This document shows positions 10,476 to 19,500 of a stretch of 24,897 nucleotides of DNA, one piece after another. A program made the position numbers and the translations under genes. Each line of letters begins with the position of its first letter. The stretch's first letter is position 1. Source of the stretch: Priapulus caudatus (Eukaryota > Priapulida > Priapulimorpha > Priapulimorphida > Priapulidae); NCBI RefSeq assembly GCF_000485595.1, contig NW_014578830.1:26405-51301 (forward strand), written 5' to 3'. The notes beneath the pieces are model-generated. The model was not told the DNA's origin. It worked only from the letters and a program-made list of their open reading frames with translations, and searched no databases.

Positions 10476-11055
10476 ATAATGAAATCGTCAAATTGCAGTC
10501 TCATGTCGTAAAAAAAATGTGTACACCTCCTTTCCCATACCCATCAACTGTGTTTATGCCTTGCGTAGCACATACGATAAAGTGAACAGTGGCTATATAG
10601 TATAGTCTTTCATTGGTGGCTAAAAAATAAACATCAAGAGGGAGCCCTGTAATATACAGTACCCGTACCAGCTAGAGCCCGTATATCATTAGCTCTAGTA
10701 CTATAGCTATAGTATATCATATCATATGATATAATTATTATGTGATCTGACAGTACAAAATCTATTATCCGAAACCCTTGGGACCATGCAGACACGTTTT
10801 GGAATTTTTCGAATTTTGGAATGGTATATAGTACAGTATATAAATGTTCTATAGAATTTTCTAGTATTGTGGTTCCAGTACTAAAACCAAAGTTTTCAAG
10901 AGACCAAGTGCTGGGAGAGTTTACTCTGGTTTCTAGGGTTATTTTCAGCTAATTTAGGTTATAATTACGCTACATAAAAAGTTTCATGGTTCAATCACCA
11001 TTAGAAATATTATTAAAAAATGTTTTAAAACTAACGACTACAGTTTGATTACAAC
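10476..11055. other. No gene seen
   Basis: AT-rich DNA with short palindromes (ATATCATATGATAT near 10716). Nothing supportable beyond that. Confidence 0.5.
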
Positions 11056-11357
11056 GACGGTGGCGCCACTCAAAGCGCACGATCTGATAAGTTGCGCAAA
11101 ACCACTTTCCAGCCAAGTTAGAGACCGAGGGTATTTCTTATTTATTCATTTAAAAGCAAAAGGATTGTAATATCTTATAAACGACATATAGTTTCAGTTA
11201 TAATATAGATAAATTTGCCCTAAAATGAATATATATCGTTCGGTTAAATAGCATTTATAGGTATAAATATAATTGCACTTTTGTGATTAGCCCTCGGTCT
11301 GTAACCTGCAAAATAAATTGTCAAATACGCAACTTTTTCGGGATGGCACCACGGTCG
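11056..11357. mobile_element. MITE-like imperfect inverted repeat
   Basis: GACGGTGGCGCCA, AAGTTGCGCAAAA and GACCGAGGG on the left pair in order with CCCTCGGTC, ACGCAACTTTTT and TGGCACCACGGTCGC on the right, giving arms of about 75 bp around an AT-rich centre. Non-coding. Confidence 0.6.
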
Positions 11358-11588
11358 CGGGTGTCATGGCGCCGTTCAAATTTCGTAGCGTTGATGTGTA
11401 AATAATTATAGCAATTAAATTGGGTATCTGGTAACAAATACGTGTGGGTATAGACGATTTGTTATACAGTAAGTACAGTTGTATGCAGTAAAATCTTAGA
11501 GGCTACTGTCCCTTTAAGACGAGCAGCCGACTTCACAATGCGGTGTCACCGACAGGTGGCAGCACTTACTTGCAAAGGACATTCAGGT

Positions 11589-11596
11589 ATTTTTTG
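11589..11596. repeat. Left target-site duplication (ATTTTTTG) of P-like element
   Basis: Exact match to the 8 bases at 15423-15430 on the other side of the element, and immediately adjacent to CACTG at the tip of the inverted repeat. Confidence 0.8.
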
Positions 11597-11930
11597 CACT
11601 GATCTCTATAATATAATCTGGATAGAGCATTGGCCTATCCGCGCTTAACATGACAGTGACGCAAGAGCGCCATCTTCCAACCACTCTGTAAAGCTGAATC
11701 TGCCGGTCTGTGCCCCACAACATTTCAAATGAATAATAAGAAAACGCGACTTATTCTATTATTCAAATTAGCATGAAAAAAAACTTTGATCCATACTTAA
11801 GAGATTATATAAATATGGATATGAGCTATGGGAACGAGAAATACACGAAAAATGCGTCAGCGATGCATGCTAGCTAGTCGGAGCCTATTCTACCAATTAT
11901 ATTAATTCTTATGTTACCATTCGTATGAAA
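11597..11930 (+). repeat. Left terminal inverted repeat of P-like element
   Basis: Pairs with 15060-15422 in reverse complement over its full length. Shared blocks include ATCTGCCGGTCTGTGCCCCA, ACTTTGATCCATACTTAAGA and GCTAGCTAGTCGGAGCCTAT. Indels, such as an extra CACGTAAAAATT block on the right, make the right arm about 30 bp longer. Confidence 0.85.
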
Positions 11931-12024
11931 GAAGGGATCCGATCTAGCTGCGAACGTCTGCTAGCAATAATTATAAGCAACTCTAGCGTCTCGAGAAAAA
12001 CATTTTAGATTTATTTGTTAGAGA

Positions 12025-12092
12025 ATGCCATCCTGTGCAGCCATAAACTGCACTAACCAGCAGGTTAAGGAATGTGGAAGGACATTTCATTT
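12025..12092 (+). CDS. THAP-domain first exon of P-like transposase (partial)
   Basis: ATG at 12025 opens a reading frame beginning MPSCAAINCTN and ending GRTFHL/F at a strong donor, GTAAGT (12093). Met-x3-Cys-x4-Cys-x-Asn followed by an FHxF-type segment is the start of the THAP C2CH zinc finger, the site-specific DNA-binding domain at the N-terminus of P-element transposases and THAP9. The first two zinc ligands (Cys4, Cys9) are visible; the distal Cys and His would lie in a later exon that I cannot find. Its place just inside a terminal inverted repeat favours a transposase exon over a host THAP gene. Confidence 0.7.
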
Positions 12093-12619
12093 GTAAGTTA
12101 GCATTATATGGGCAAATTTATGATAAAAGCATTATTATCACGTAGTCGTAACCTATGATCAACTTGTTTTGTGGACGATCGTGCCAGCGAAGCGTATTGA
12201 CATACAGCAGATTGTATAATCTAACTACAGTAGTAGGCCTATTTGTAGTTGAATGAACGCTATGTCTATGCATTTTATATGTTTAATAGTTTGGAACAAT
12301 AATTCAGAAATTGACCCTTTCTGATTTTATAACCGATGATAACGTTAGCGCAGTAGGCCTACAGTCTGTAATTTTTTTATGTTTTGTGTGGTGAACCAGC
12401 CTGTGTTCCCCGTGTCACTCGCGGACATAGCCCCTGTGCCGTGCTGGGTATGTTGTGTGTGTTAGCAAAGGGCTGTAGCAAAGGCAGATCGCTATGTACT
12501 TGTACTAAGCCCGACAAAGCTGTGCGACCGATTGTATTTACTGTATTTACTGTACAGCCACACATCACATCAAGTGTTTGTATGGCTATCAAGGGTTAGG
12601 CAGCTTGCGCTTATATAAA
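12093..12619. other. P-like element interior, no second transposase exon found
   Basis: Begins with the THAP exon donor. Short frames on both strands (for example 12384-12599) lack the rest of a THAP finger or any transposase motif. Confidence 0.5.
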
Positions 12620-13062
12620 ACCCTGAACTGTCCAATAGCGGCCTAATTCGATTTTAAATGTGAGGCAAGTCTTTTGCCGCAATAACATGTTGGGGAAGGC
12701 TGTTCCAGCTGTCAATCACTCTCTGAGAGAAAATGTTTTTCCGTAATTCGAGACGACTGCGCTCTTTGTACAGTTCATGCTGTGACCTCTGGTGTGGACA
12801 GGATTGCAGGTGAAAAAAATGTCCTATGATCAATATTCTCCAAGCCCTGTCATAATCTTATGGTCTCGATAAGATCAGCTCTCTCTCTACGCGTCTCTAG
12901 AGTAGTAGGATTCAGCCTTTGTAGTCTTTGCTGGGTATGACAAGCTACCCAATCCTTCCACTAGTTTAGTCGGCTCGTCTCTGAACTTTCAAGGAGCTCT
13001 ATGTCCTTTATCAATAAGGTCTCCAAGCTTGTATAGGCATATTCCAGGTGTGGGCGGACCAA
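12620..13062 (-). pseudogene. Non-LTR retrotransposon (CR1/L2-like) reverse transcriptase 3' fragment, broken
   Basis: Read on the minus strand from 13062, the frame gives LVRPHLEYAY, LIKDIELLE, RLQRLNPTTLETRRERADLI, GLENID and, after a frameshift, VIDSWNSLPQHVIAA. These are the hallmarks of the C-terminal end of CR1/L2/Jockey-type reverse transcriptases. There are several in-frame stops and at least one frameshift, so it is dead. The 5' side is cut off at the AT microsatellite beside the assembly gap. It lies inside the P-like element, so it either inserted there or was captured. Confidence 0.75.
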
Positions 13063-13260
13063 GGACATGTATAATATATATATATATATACATATAATAT
13101 TGTTATATATGTATATATATATGTATAATATACATATATATANNNNNNNNNNNNNNNNNNNNNNNNNGCGGGACCAAGGACATGTATAATATATATATTA
13201 TATAATTAATATTGTTATATATGTATATATATTATAGTATAATAACATAATATATAATAT
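13063..13260. repeat. AT microsatellite with 25-N assembly gap
   Basis: An ATATAT tract is interrupted by 25 unknown bases at 13143-13167. The sequence right of the gap (GGACCAAGGACATGTATAAT, then ATATTGTTATATATGTATAT) repeats that to the left starting near 13056. The two sides are probably the same locus, not joined by the assembler. Confidence 0.8.
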
Positions 13261-13954
13261 TGTCTACTTCTAAACCTAGCAGACCGTTTCTTGGAGCTAT
13301 GGTACTTGGTAAAAAGTGTATTGTTGCTCATGATGTAAAATTGCAATGTAGCTAACAAATTAGTACACCATAACATTGAATATTTTGGGTGGTGCGTGTG
13401 ATAACTCACTGTAGACTGGCTCTCCCATCGTCGACCTCCACGCAGGAGGGGGCTAGATTGGCTGAGGGGCAACCCAGGCTACTGATGATTCGTTCCGCAG
13501 ACGCAACGGAGCATTCCACATCTACGGGGGCGTTGTAGCAACCATTGCCTACGCACTACAAGTCCCTAGTGTCTTAACGAGTTTCAAAAACTGATTCAGC
13601 TGCGACACTCGCGACTTTAGCTATAGGCTTTTGGCGGAGTAATATCGCGTACTTGAGTTAAGATTTCGATGGATTCCCGTCACGACTTCGCGATTTTTGC
13701 TTGGTTTCATCGCGACTCATCCTCGATCGCCGTGCCTGATGCGCGGCTCCTTACTGTGTCACGTTCTAAGTTGTGTCATGAGTACCACCTATATTTATAG
13801 AGCCGTATCGCGCACCTATGTACAGTGTTTATAATCTGTTCTTCTTTGATTAAACGCGTTTGTCGTAATGATCGATGCATAAAGTAATTCATCTCCGTTG
13901 TCGATTCTATGTCTTCCTCTTTCGTACACAACCACCGTGATGGTTCAATCAAGG
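13261..13954. other. Unassigned interior of P-like element
   Basis: No gene is recognisable. 13513-13930 starts TGTAGC, has a TATTTATAG box near 13790 and an ATTAAA near 13848, and ends ACACA: loosely LTR-like, but without matching flanking duplications. No reverse transcriptase, integrase or transposase frame is visible. Confidence 0.3.
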
Positions 13955-14300
13955 AGTTGGTGGTAAACTCCCCCCGCGGAGTTTGTGAGACTGCCCCCGC
14001 CGCGGAGTTTGTGGTAACTCCCCCGCGGAGTTTGTGGTAACTCCCCCCGCGGAGTTTGTGGAGACTCCCCCGCGGACGTTGTGGTAACTCCGCCCCGCGC
14101 GTTTGTGGTAACTCCCCGCGGAGTTTGTGGTAACCCCCCCCGGGTTTGTGGAGACTCCCCTCCCGAAGTTTGCTGAGACTCCCCGCGGAGTGGCGTGAGA
14201 CTCCCCTGCGGAGTTGTTTGGAACTTCCCTGCGGAGTTGTTTGGAACTCCCCCTGCGAGTTGTTGGACTTCCCCCGGGAGTTGATGGGTCCTTTCCCGTG
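13955..14300. repeat. ~23-bp minisatellite with CGCGGAGT core
   Basis: About a dozen copies of a unit resembling ACTCCCCCGCGGAGTTTGTG with G/C-run length variation. ACTCC-CGCG-GGAGT is self-complementary, so each unit can form a small hairpin. Continuous frames through it encode only low-complexity repeats. Confidence 0.85.
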
Positions 14301-14541
14301 CGGCTAGTTCGGGTATCCCCCGTTTGGGTTGATACTGTCATTGACACTGGCGGCGCTTCTCCAACCCGGCAAGGATTCACACTCAGCCTACAACCTAGGA
14401 TTCCCGGCAAGCCAGGCAAGGCCACGACTGCCAGCGTATATAAGGACCGCATGGGATCGACTCGGGGTGCTTCATTCTACCATACGGCCAGGAGAACCGA
14501 CCGTGTAAGGATCCAACCCTTACAAATAAAACCAATGTGCG

Positions 14542-14611
14542 TAACCCTAACCCTAACCCTAATTCTAACCCTAATTCTAACCCTAACCCTAACCCTAACC
14601 ATAACCCTAAT
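14542..14611 (-). repeat. Interstitial telomere-like array (CCCTAA)
   Basis: Around a dozen CCCTAA-type hexamers with CTAATT and CCATAA variants, on the opposite strand to the array at 1818. It lies within the P-like element. Confidence 0.85.
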
Positions 14612-15059
14612 CTATTATATTGATATAATATTATATTTATATTGATGTAAATGACATTGGGTTTATTGGGATAATGTTCTCTATCCTTGAACCGACATGT
14701 GCTATATTTACCTTAGACGAATAATTCTGTCCCAGATAACGTTTTATCTATCATCTAATCTTTCATCTATCGATTCATATATATATATAGAATAGCCTAG
14801 TAGTAGTAAGTAGTATTACTACCGTAGTAGTACTACTACTAGTAGTACTAGTATATTGACGTTATTCACACAGCCTGGTTGGCTATAGCAATATGCTATA
14901 TTAATTATTAAATATAGTAATTAGTATTATATGTAGGCCTATGCATGCTATATGCTATACCTATATGCTATATTTGCCTATATGCCTTATAAATATATAT
15001 ATATAACATAATCTTTCATGTTTCATCATTTTCATCATGTTCAATCATCAAAGGTTTGT
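14612..15059. other. P-like element interior, AT-rich
   Basis: TATATA tracts, a TAGTAGTACTACTAC palindromic patch near 14810-14850 and ATGCTATA repeats. No gene. Confidence 0.6.
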
Positions 15060-15422
15060 TTTCATACGATGGTAACATAAGAAAATATTATATTGGTAGA
15101 TAGGCTCCGACTAGCTAGCACGTGACTCGTGACGTCACGTAAAAATTCACGTAAAAATTATTTTTCGTGTATTTCTCGTTCCCTTAGCTCCATACATGTA
15201 TCTATATACATATCCATATTTATATAATCTCTTAAGTATGGATCAAAGTTTTTTTTCATGCTAATTTGAATAATAGAATAAGTCGCGTTTTCTTATTTTT
15301 CATTTGAAATGTTGTGGGGCACAGACCGGCAGATTCAGCTTTACAGAGTGGTTGGAAGATGGCGCTCTGGCGTCACTGTCATAGGCCAATGCCCTATCCA
15401 GATTATATTATAGAGATCAGTG
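15060..15422 (-). repeat. Right terminal inverted repeat of P-like element
   Basis: Reverse complement of 11597-11930, with an inserted stretch around 15120-15165 (CACGTGACTCGTGACGTCAC plus two CACGTAAAAATT copies) that is missing or collapsed on the left. A TGACGTCA palindrome lies at 15130-15137. Confidence 0.85.
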
Positions 15423-15430
15423 ATTTTTTG
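15423..15430. repeat. Right target-site duplication (ATTTTTTG) of P-like element
   Basis: Exact match to 11589-11596 and immediately follows CAGTG, the tip of the right inverted repeat. Confidence 0.8.
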
Positions 15431-15667
15431 CTTGTGGCGGTGTTTACTTGTGTAATTAGTAAATTACCTCCCTTAGCTTAATCACTCAATGTGGCCCTTT
15501 GCTATCTCTACTTAGTACTTCAGTCGTAATAAATTAGTAACCGTAGTTACCAAAATAAGCATGTTTGTAGTACAAGTGCCTTCGCTGATACGACTTCGCT
15601 ATCTCGGCGCGTTTGTTTACTGTTGCCTGACGGCTGGCGTGTTGTGATCAGCTGTTGTGGTACGCCT

Positions 15668-15675
15668 TCACGTGA
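15668..15675. promoter_or_regulatory. E-box TCACGTGA, possible SREBP/USF site
   Basis: Palindromic TCACGTGA about 520 bp upstream of the LSS start codon. SREBP factors that drive sterol-pathway genes bind E-boxes as well as SRE sites, and USF/Myc-type factors bind the same core. Function is inference only. Confidence 0.3.
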
Positions 15676-16009
15676 CAGCTGAATTACCGGTATCCTGCTG
15701 GTTCTTACCGGTATGGGAAGGATTTAGCGCAGGCCGTGGCAAGTTGCGGCACTTATAATATTACCTAGGGCATACTCTCTGCAAACAGTGCAATGCACGT
15801 AACTTATGATTTGCACCAAGGTCTGACGGCAGCATTGAACTCACATATAGACATGTCTGCAGGATACATCTAGTCTGACTAGTTTTGAATGAATCATGAA
15901 TGTGCCATATATAACCTAGCAGATTGCCACATACTGGTGAGTGTTTGTTGAGGATGTCCCAGAGGGCTCCTGTCCACTAACTAAAGGACTAGGAGACGTC
16001 AAACGGTAA

Positions 16010-16140
16010 AAGAAGAAGAAGAAGAAGAAGAAGAAGAAGAAGGAGAAGAATACAAAAAAGGGGCGAAGGAGGAGTAGAAGAAGAAGAAGCAGCAGAGGAT
16101 CAGCTTGAAGAAGGTAACAAACAAAGAAGAAGAATCATAA
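16010..16140 (+). repeat. GAA microsatellite upstream of LSS start
   Basis: About ten AGA/AAG triplets from 16010, then degenerate A/G-rich sequence to 16140. Probably within the 5'UTR or promoter. Confidence 0.8.
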
Positions 16141-16192
16141 TAAAGAAGAAACAGAAGAAAGGAACTGCAACAAACAACTTCAAATCGAAAAC

Positions 16193-16581
16193 ATGCATCG
16201 CTACGAGAACACGATGCGCCGAAACCGCGGTATCCCGCGCGTGACCCCCCCGGCGACCGACCTCTCGCGCTGGCGCCTCACGTGCGTCGACGGCCGCCAG
16301 ACGTGGCGTTACCACGACGACGACAACAAACCCGACCGCGCGCAGACTCCGCTCGAACGCCACTCGCTAGGCGTCGCCACCGACAGCGACCGGACTCCGG
16401 CGACGACCGCCGCTGATGCCGCGCGCCGAGCCGCGGAGTTCTACTGCTCGATTCAAGCGGAGGACGGCCACTGGGCGGGGGATTACGGAGGTCCGCTGTT
16501 TCTCCTGCCAGTTCTCATCATCGTCTGCCATTTTACGGGCGCGGCATGCATCGCCGAGCCACAGAGGAAGGAGATCCTACG
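16193..16581 (+). CDS. LSS: LSS exon 1 (start, residues 1-130)
   Basis: Encodes the N-terminus, the first QW repeat ([13 protein letters not shown], residues 82-94) and the hydrophobic [14 protein letters not shown] stretch (101-114) of the first alpha/alpha barrel. The exon ends in phase 2 after CTA CG, followed by donor GTATAAG. The next exon begins with G TAT TTG and completes Arg-Tyr-Leu as in the family. The start codon context is GAAAACATGC. A GAA-rich leader lies directly upstream and would be 5'UTR. Without transcript data an upstream non-coding exon cannot be excluded. Confidence 0.9.
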
Positions 16582-19500
16582 GTATAAGCCAAATCGGAAA
16601 GTCCCCGCCGCCATATTGAGATCAGATAAGAGGGGGTATAAACAGACCTTTTATAACATGGGTAGGATAGGACTATTCTAGGTTTTTGATCTATAATTCT
16701 CTTCACTAACATCGTACTTCAATTCACAGGTGCGTTTCTGTTTACATTTAAACATTTACAAATATGATTGTGGTCGTTTGGGATGTTTTGCAAAAACTAA
16801 AAATGCACGAGTGTTTACATTAATCATGTACTTTTCTAAGCGTGCCTCGGCCATTTTATACCCCCTATTTCTGTGACCTACGTAGCACAGCTGGACTTTC
16901 CGATCTCACTTAAATATTTGTGGTGATTAGAATCGTTTGGAATTTCGTCATCGATCATCGATTGCATCCAACCGATCGATGATCGAAGATAATCGGGTGA
17001 ATGTTATTGATCGCGGCTACCAGATATTGAATACCATCCTATATCATATAATACAGTATTTTTTATAATACAATTTTTTTTGATAATCGATTATTTATTT
17101 TCATAATCGTGCGCTTAGTCCAGTGGTTCTTAACCTTTTTGGCCATTTCAGACAGTCTGAATTGGTCAGTACCGTGACCCCGAAACAAACATTTTCAAAA
17201 AACCAGCCCGATTTATCTAGAATTTAAATGGATTTGTTTCATTTATGACACCTTCATGACCCCCGGAAAAACCCCAAACGACCTCCATGGGGTCACGACC
17301 CCCAGGTTAAGAACCGCTGGCTTAGTTGATTGCCGCAGACGACTGACTTTCGATTATAATCGATCATCGGGACGTCACTATATAGGTATTTGCGCTCGGT
17401 GCAGTGTCCCGACGGCGGATGGGGGCTGCACGTCGCCGGGCCACCCACCGTGTTCGGATGCACGATGAACTACATCGCGATGCGTCTGCTCGGGGTTGCC
17501 GCGGGCGACCCGGACCTCGTCCGCGCCCGTGAGCTCCGCCACACGCTAGGTGGCGCTACAGGTACTTGTAGGGCGTGACGGTATTTATTTAGTTGAGGTG
17601 TAGAGTCCTGATTTTTAGCTCACCTTGACATCGTCAAGTTGAGCTATTGCCATGGGTCGTCGTCCGTCGTATGTCCGTCCGTCCGTCCATCTGTCCGTCC
17701 GTCCGTCAACATTTGGTTTCGGTCAACGATAACTCAGGAACCGTTTGACCCACATGTTTGAAATTGGGTATAGTTGTTACTGCTATGCTCCCATATGGAA
17801 CGTCCTATTTTGAAGCATGCCAGTTGACGTACTTTCGAGCCACGGCAATTTTTTGGCAAAAATGGGAATTGCCATTAGTCAGTTCAGGTTCAACGGATTT
17901 TGTTCATTTTTGGTATGTGAATGAATAAGAGCTAGGGGTTATGCAAATTAGGTAGGGTTTGGCAATTATATAGCATATTATATAAACACAAACAGTCTGT
18001 GGTGTCACACTCGTCTGGTTCGTTTTACAAGATTTCATTGACAATATCGTTAATGCAAAATTGGCATTTCCTCTCCACTCTACCGATAAAACGTCTATAT
18101 TAGAGTAAAGATTTACAAAACATGTCGGAACGCAGCATAACCTATTTATTTCAAGCGCCATCGCTACAAAGCGGGTATAGTGCCATCTACGGTCAGAAAT
18201 TGTGATTCATTTTGGTTTATAAATTATTATTGCGATATACAGATGGCAATCGTTTCTATAATGTATGTCGATGGTTGCTCAATTAAAACTGACTTCTTCT
18301 TACTTACTCATTTGTGTCCTTTTTTGTGGTGAGCTACAGTGTCATTGACACTTTCATTTCGCGTGGGAAATCTTTTGTGACGAGATATTTGAGATTGATA
18401 TAATTGATCTATCAATATATTGATAAACTCCTGATATAATTATCAAGTTACGCTGGAATTTCCCGTATATCTTTCGAAAGGATTGTTTTGAAGAGTTGTC
18501 TTGTATTTCGTTTTCTTCATGTGTTGGCTTGCGCGTGGATCTTCCGTTCATTAATTCGTTATTCAACTTCATTTATATAATCCGTATACATATACTACTA
18601 TTTAACATTACATTGAATTGAATCTGTAACATACATGTATCAGTTTTTGGTTTATATATATATATAGTGTGTACTGTGTATGCGTATGTATATATATTGA
18701 CATGTGTTATGTGTTTTGTACATTATTGTGTATGTTTTTCGCACGTATAGCTATTCCGTCGTGGGGAAAGTTCTGGCTGTGTCTGCTAAACGTGTATCAC
18801 TGGGAAGGGATGCACTCTCTGCTGCCAGAGATGTGGCTTGCACCGACATGGCTGCCCGTACATCCGTCGAAACTATGGTGCCATTGCAGACAGGTGGGGG
18901 TTGTCGTGAGCAGGAGCTATCGCGAACACGTGAACACTCCCATTTAATATATGTATATAGTAGATAGTATAGTATATATAGTAGAGTCTGAGTGTAGTGT
19001 ATAGTAGATAGTACTATATAGTAGATAGTAGTATATAGTAGATAGTAGTATATATACGTAGCCTATAATATAAGGATAGTAGTGATATAGTAGAAGTATA
19101 TATAGTAGATAGTAGTATAAGTAGATAATAATATAAGTAGATAGTAGTATATATAGTAGTATATATTAGTAGTAGTGTATAGTAGATAGTAGATATAGTA
19201 GATAGTAGTGTAGCAGTATATAGCTAGATAGTAGTGTATAGTATATAGTAGTGTATAGTAGTAGTAGTATATAGTATATAGTAGTATATAAGATAGTAGT
19301 GTATAGTAGAGAGTAGTATATAGTAGATAGTAGTGTATAGTATATAGTATATAGTATATAGTAGTATATAAGATAGTAGTGTATAGTAGATAGTAGTATA
19401 TACGTAGTATATAGTAGTATATAATAGAGTGTAGTATATATTAGATAGTAGTGTATAGTAGATAGTAGTATATAGTAATATAGTAGATGTAGTATATAGT

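Larger units (their letters stand above)
11597..15422 (+). mobile_element. P-superfamily-like DNA transposon with THAP exon
   Basis: Inverted terminal regions 11597-11930 and 15060-15422 are reverse complements with scattered differences, both starting CACTGATCTCTATAATATAA. The flanks carry an exact 8-bp target-site duplication, ATTTTTTG, at 11589-11596 and 15423-15430. A THAP zinc-finger exon starts 94 bp inside the left repeat. THAP plus an 8-bp duplication is the hallmark of P elements. No other transposase exon is recognisable; the interior holds a LINE fragment, a gap and satellites, so this copy is probably non-autonomous. It lies about 760 bp upstream of the LSS start codon. Confidence 0.8.
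15431..16192 (+). promoter_or_regulatory. Probable upstream region and 5'UTR of LSS
   Basis: The interval between the P-like element and the LSS start codon. It holds a TCACGTGA E-box at 15668-15675 flanked by CAGCTG at 15649-15654 and 15676-15681, and a GAA microsatellite with A/G-rich leader at 16010-16190. TATA-like stretches occur near 15769 and 15907, but no start site can be fixed. A promoter here is inferred from position. Confidence 0.4.

Noticed and set aside
12025-12092. Host THAP-domain gene
   Set aside because: The exon sits just inside a transposon terminal inverted repeat with an 8-bp duplication and no downstream THAP exons were found; a domesticated gene remains possible but less likely.
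13513-13930. Solo LTR (TGT...ACA ends, TATA-like box, ATTAAA)
   Set aside because: No flanking 5-bp duplication, no second copy and no polymerase frame; common motifs in AT-rich DNA explain it.
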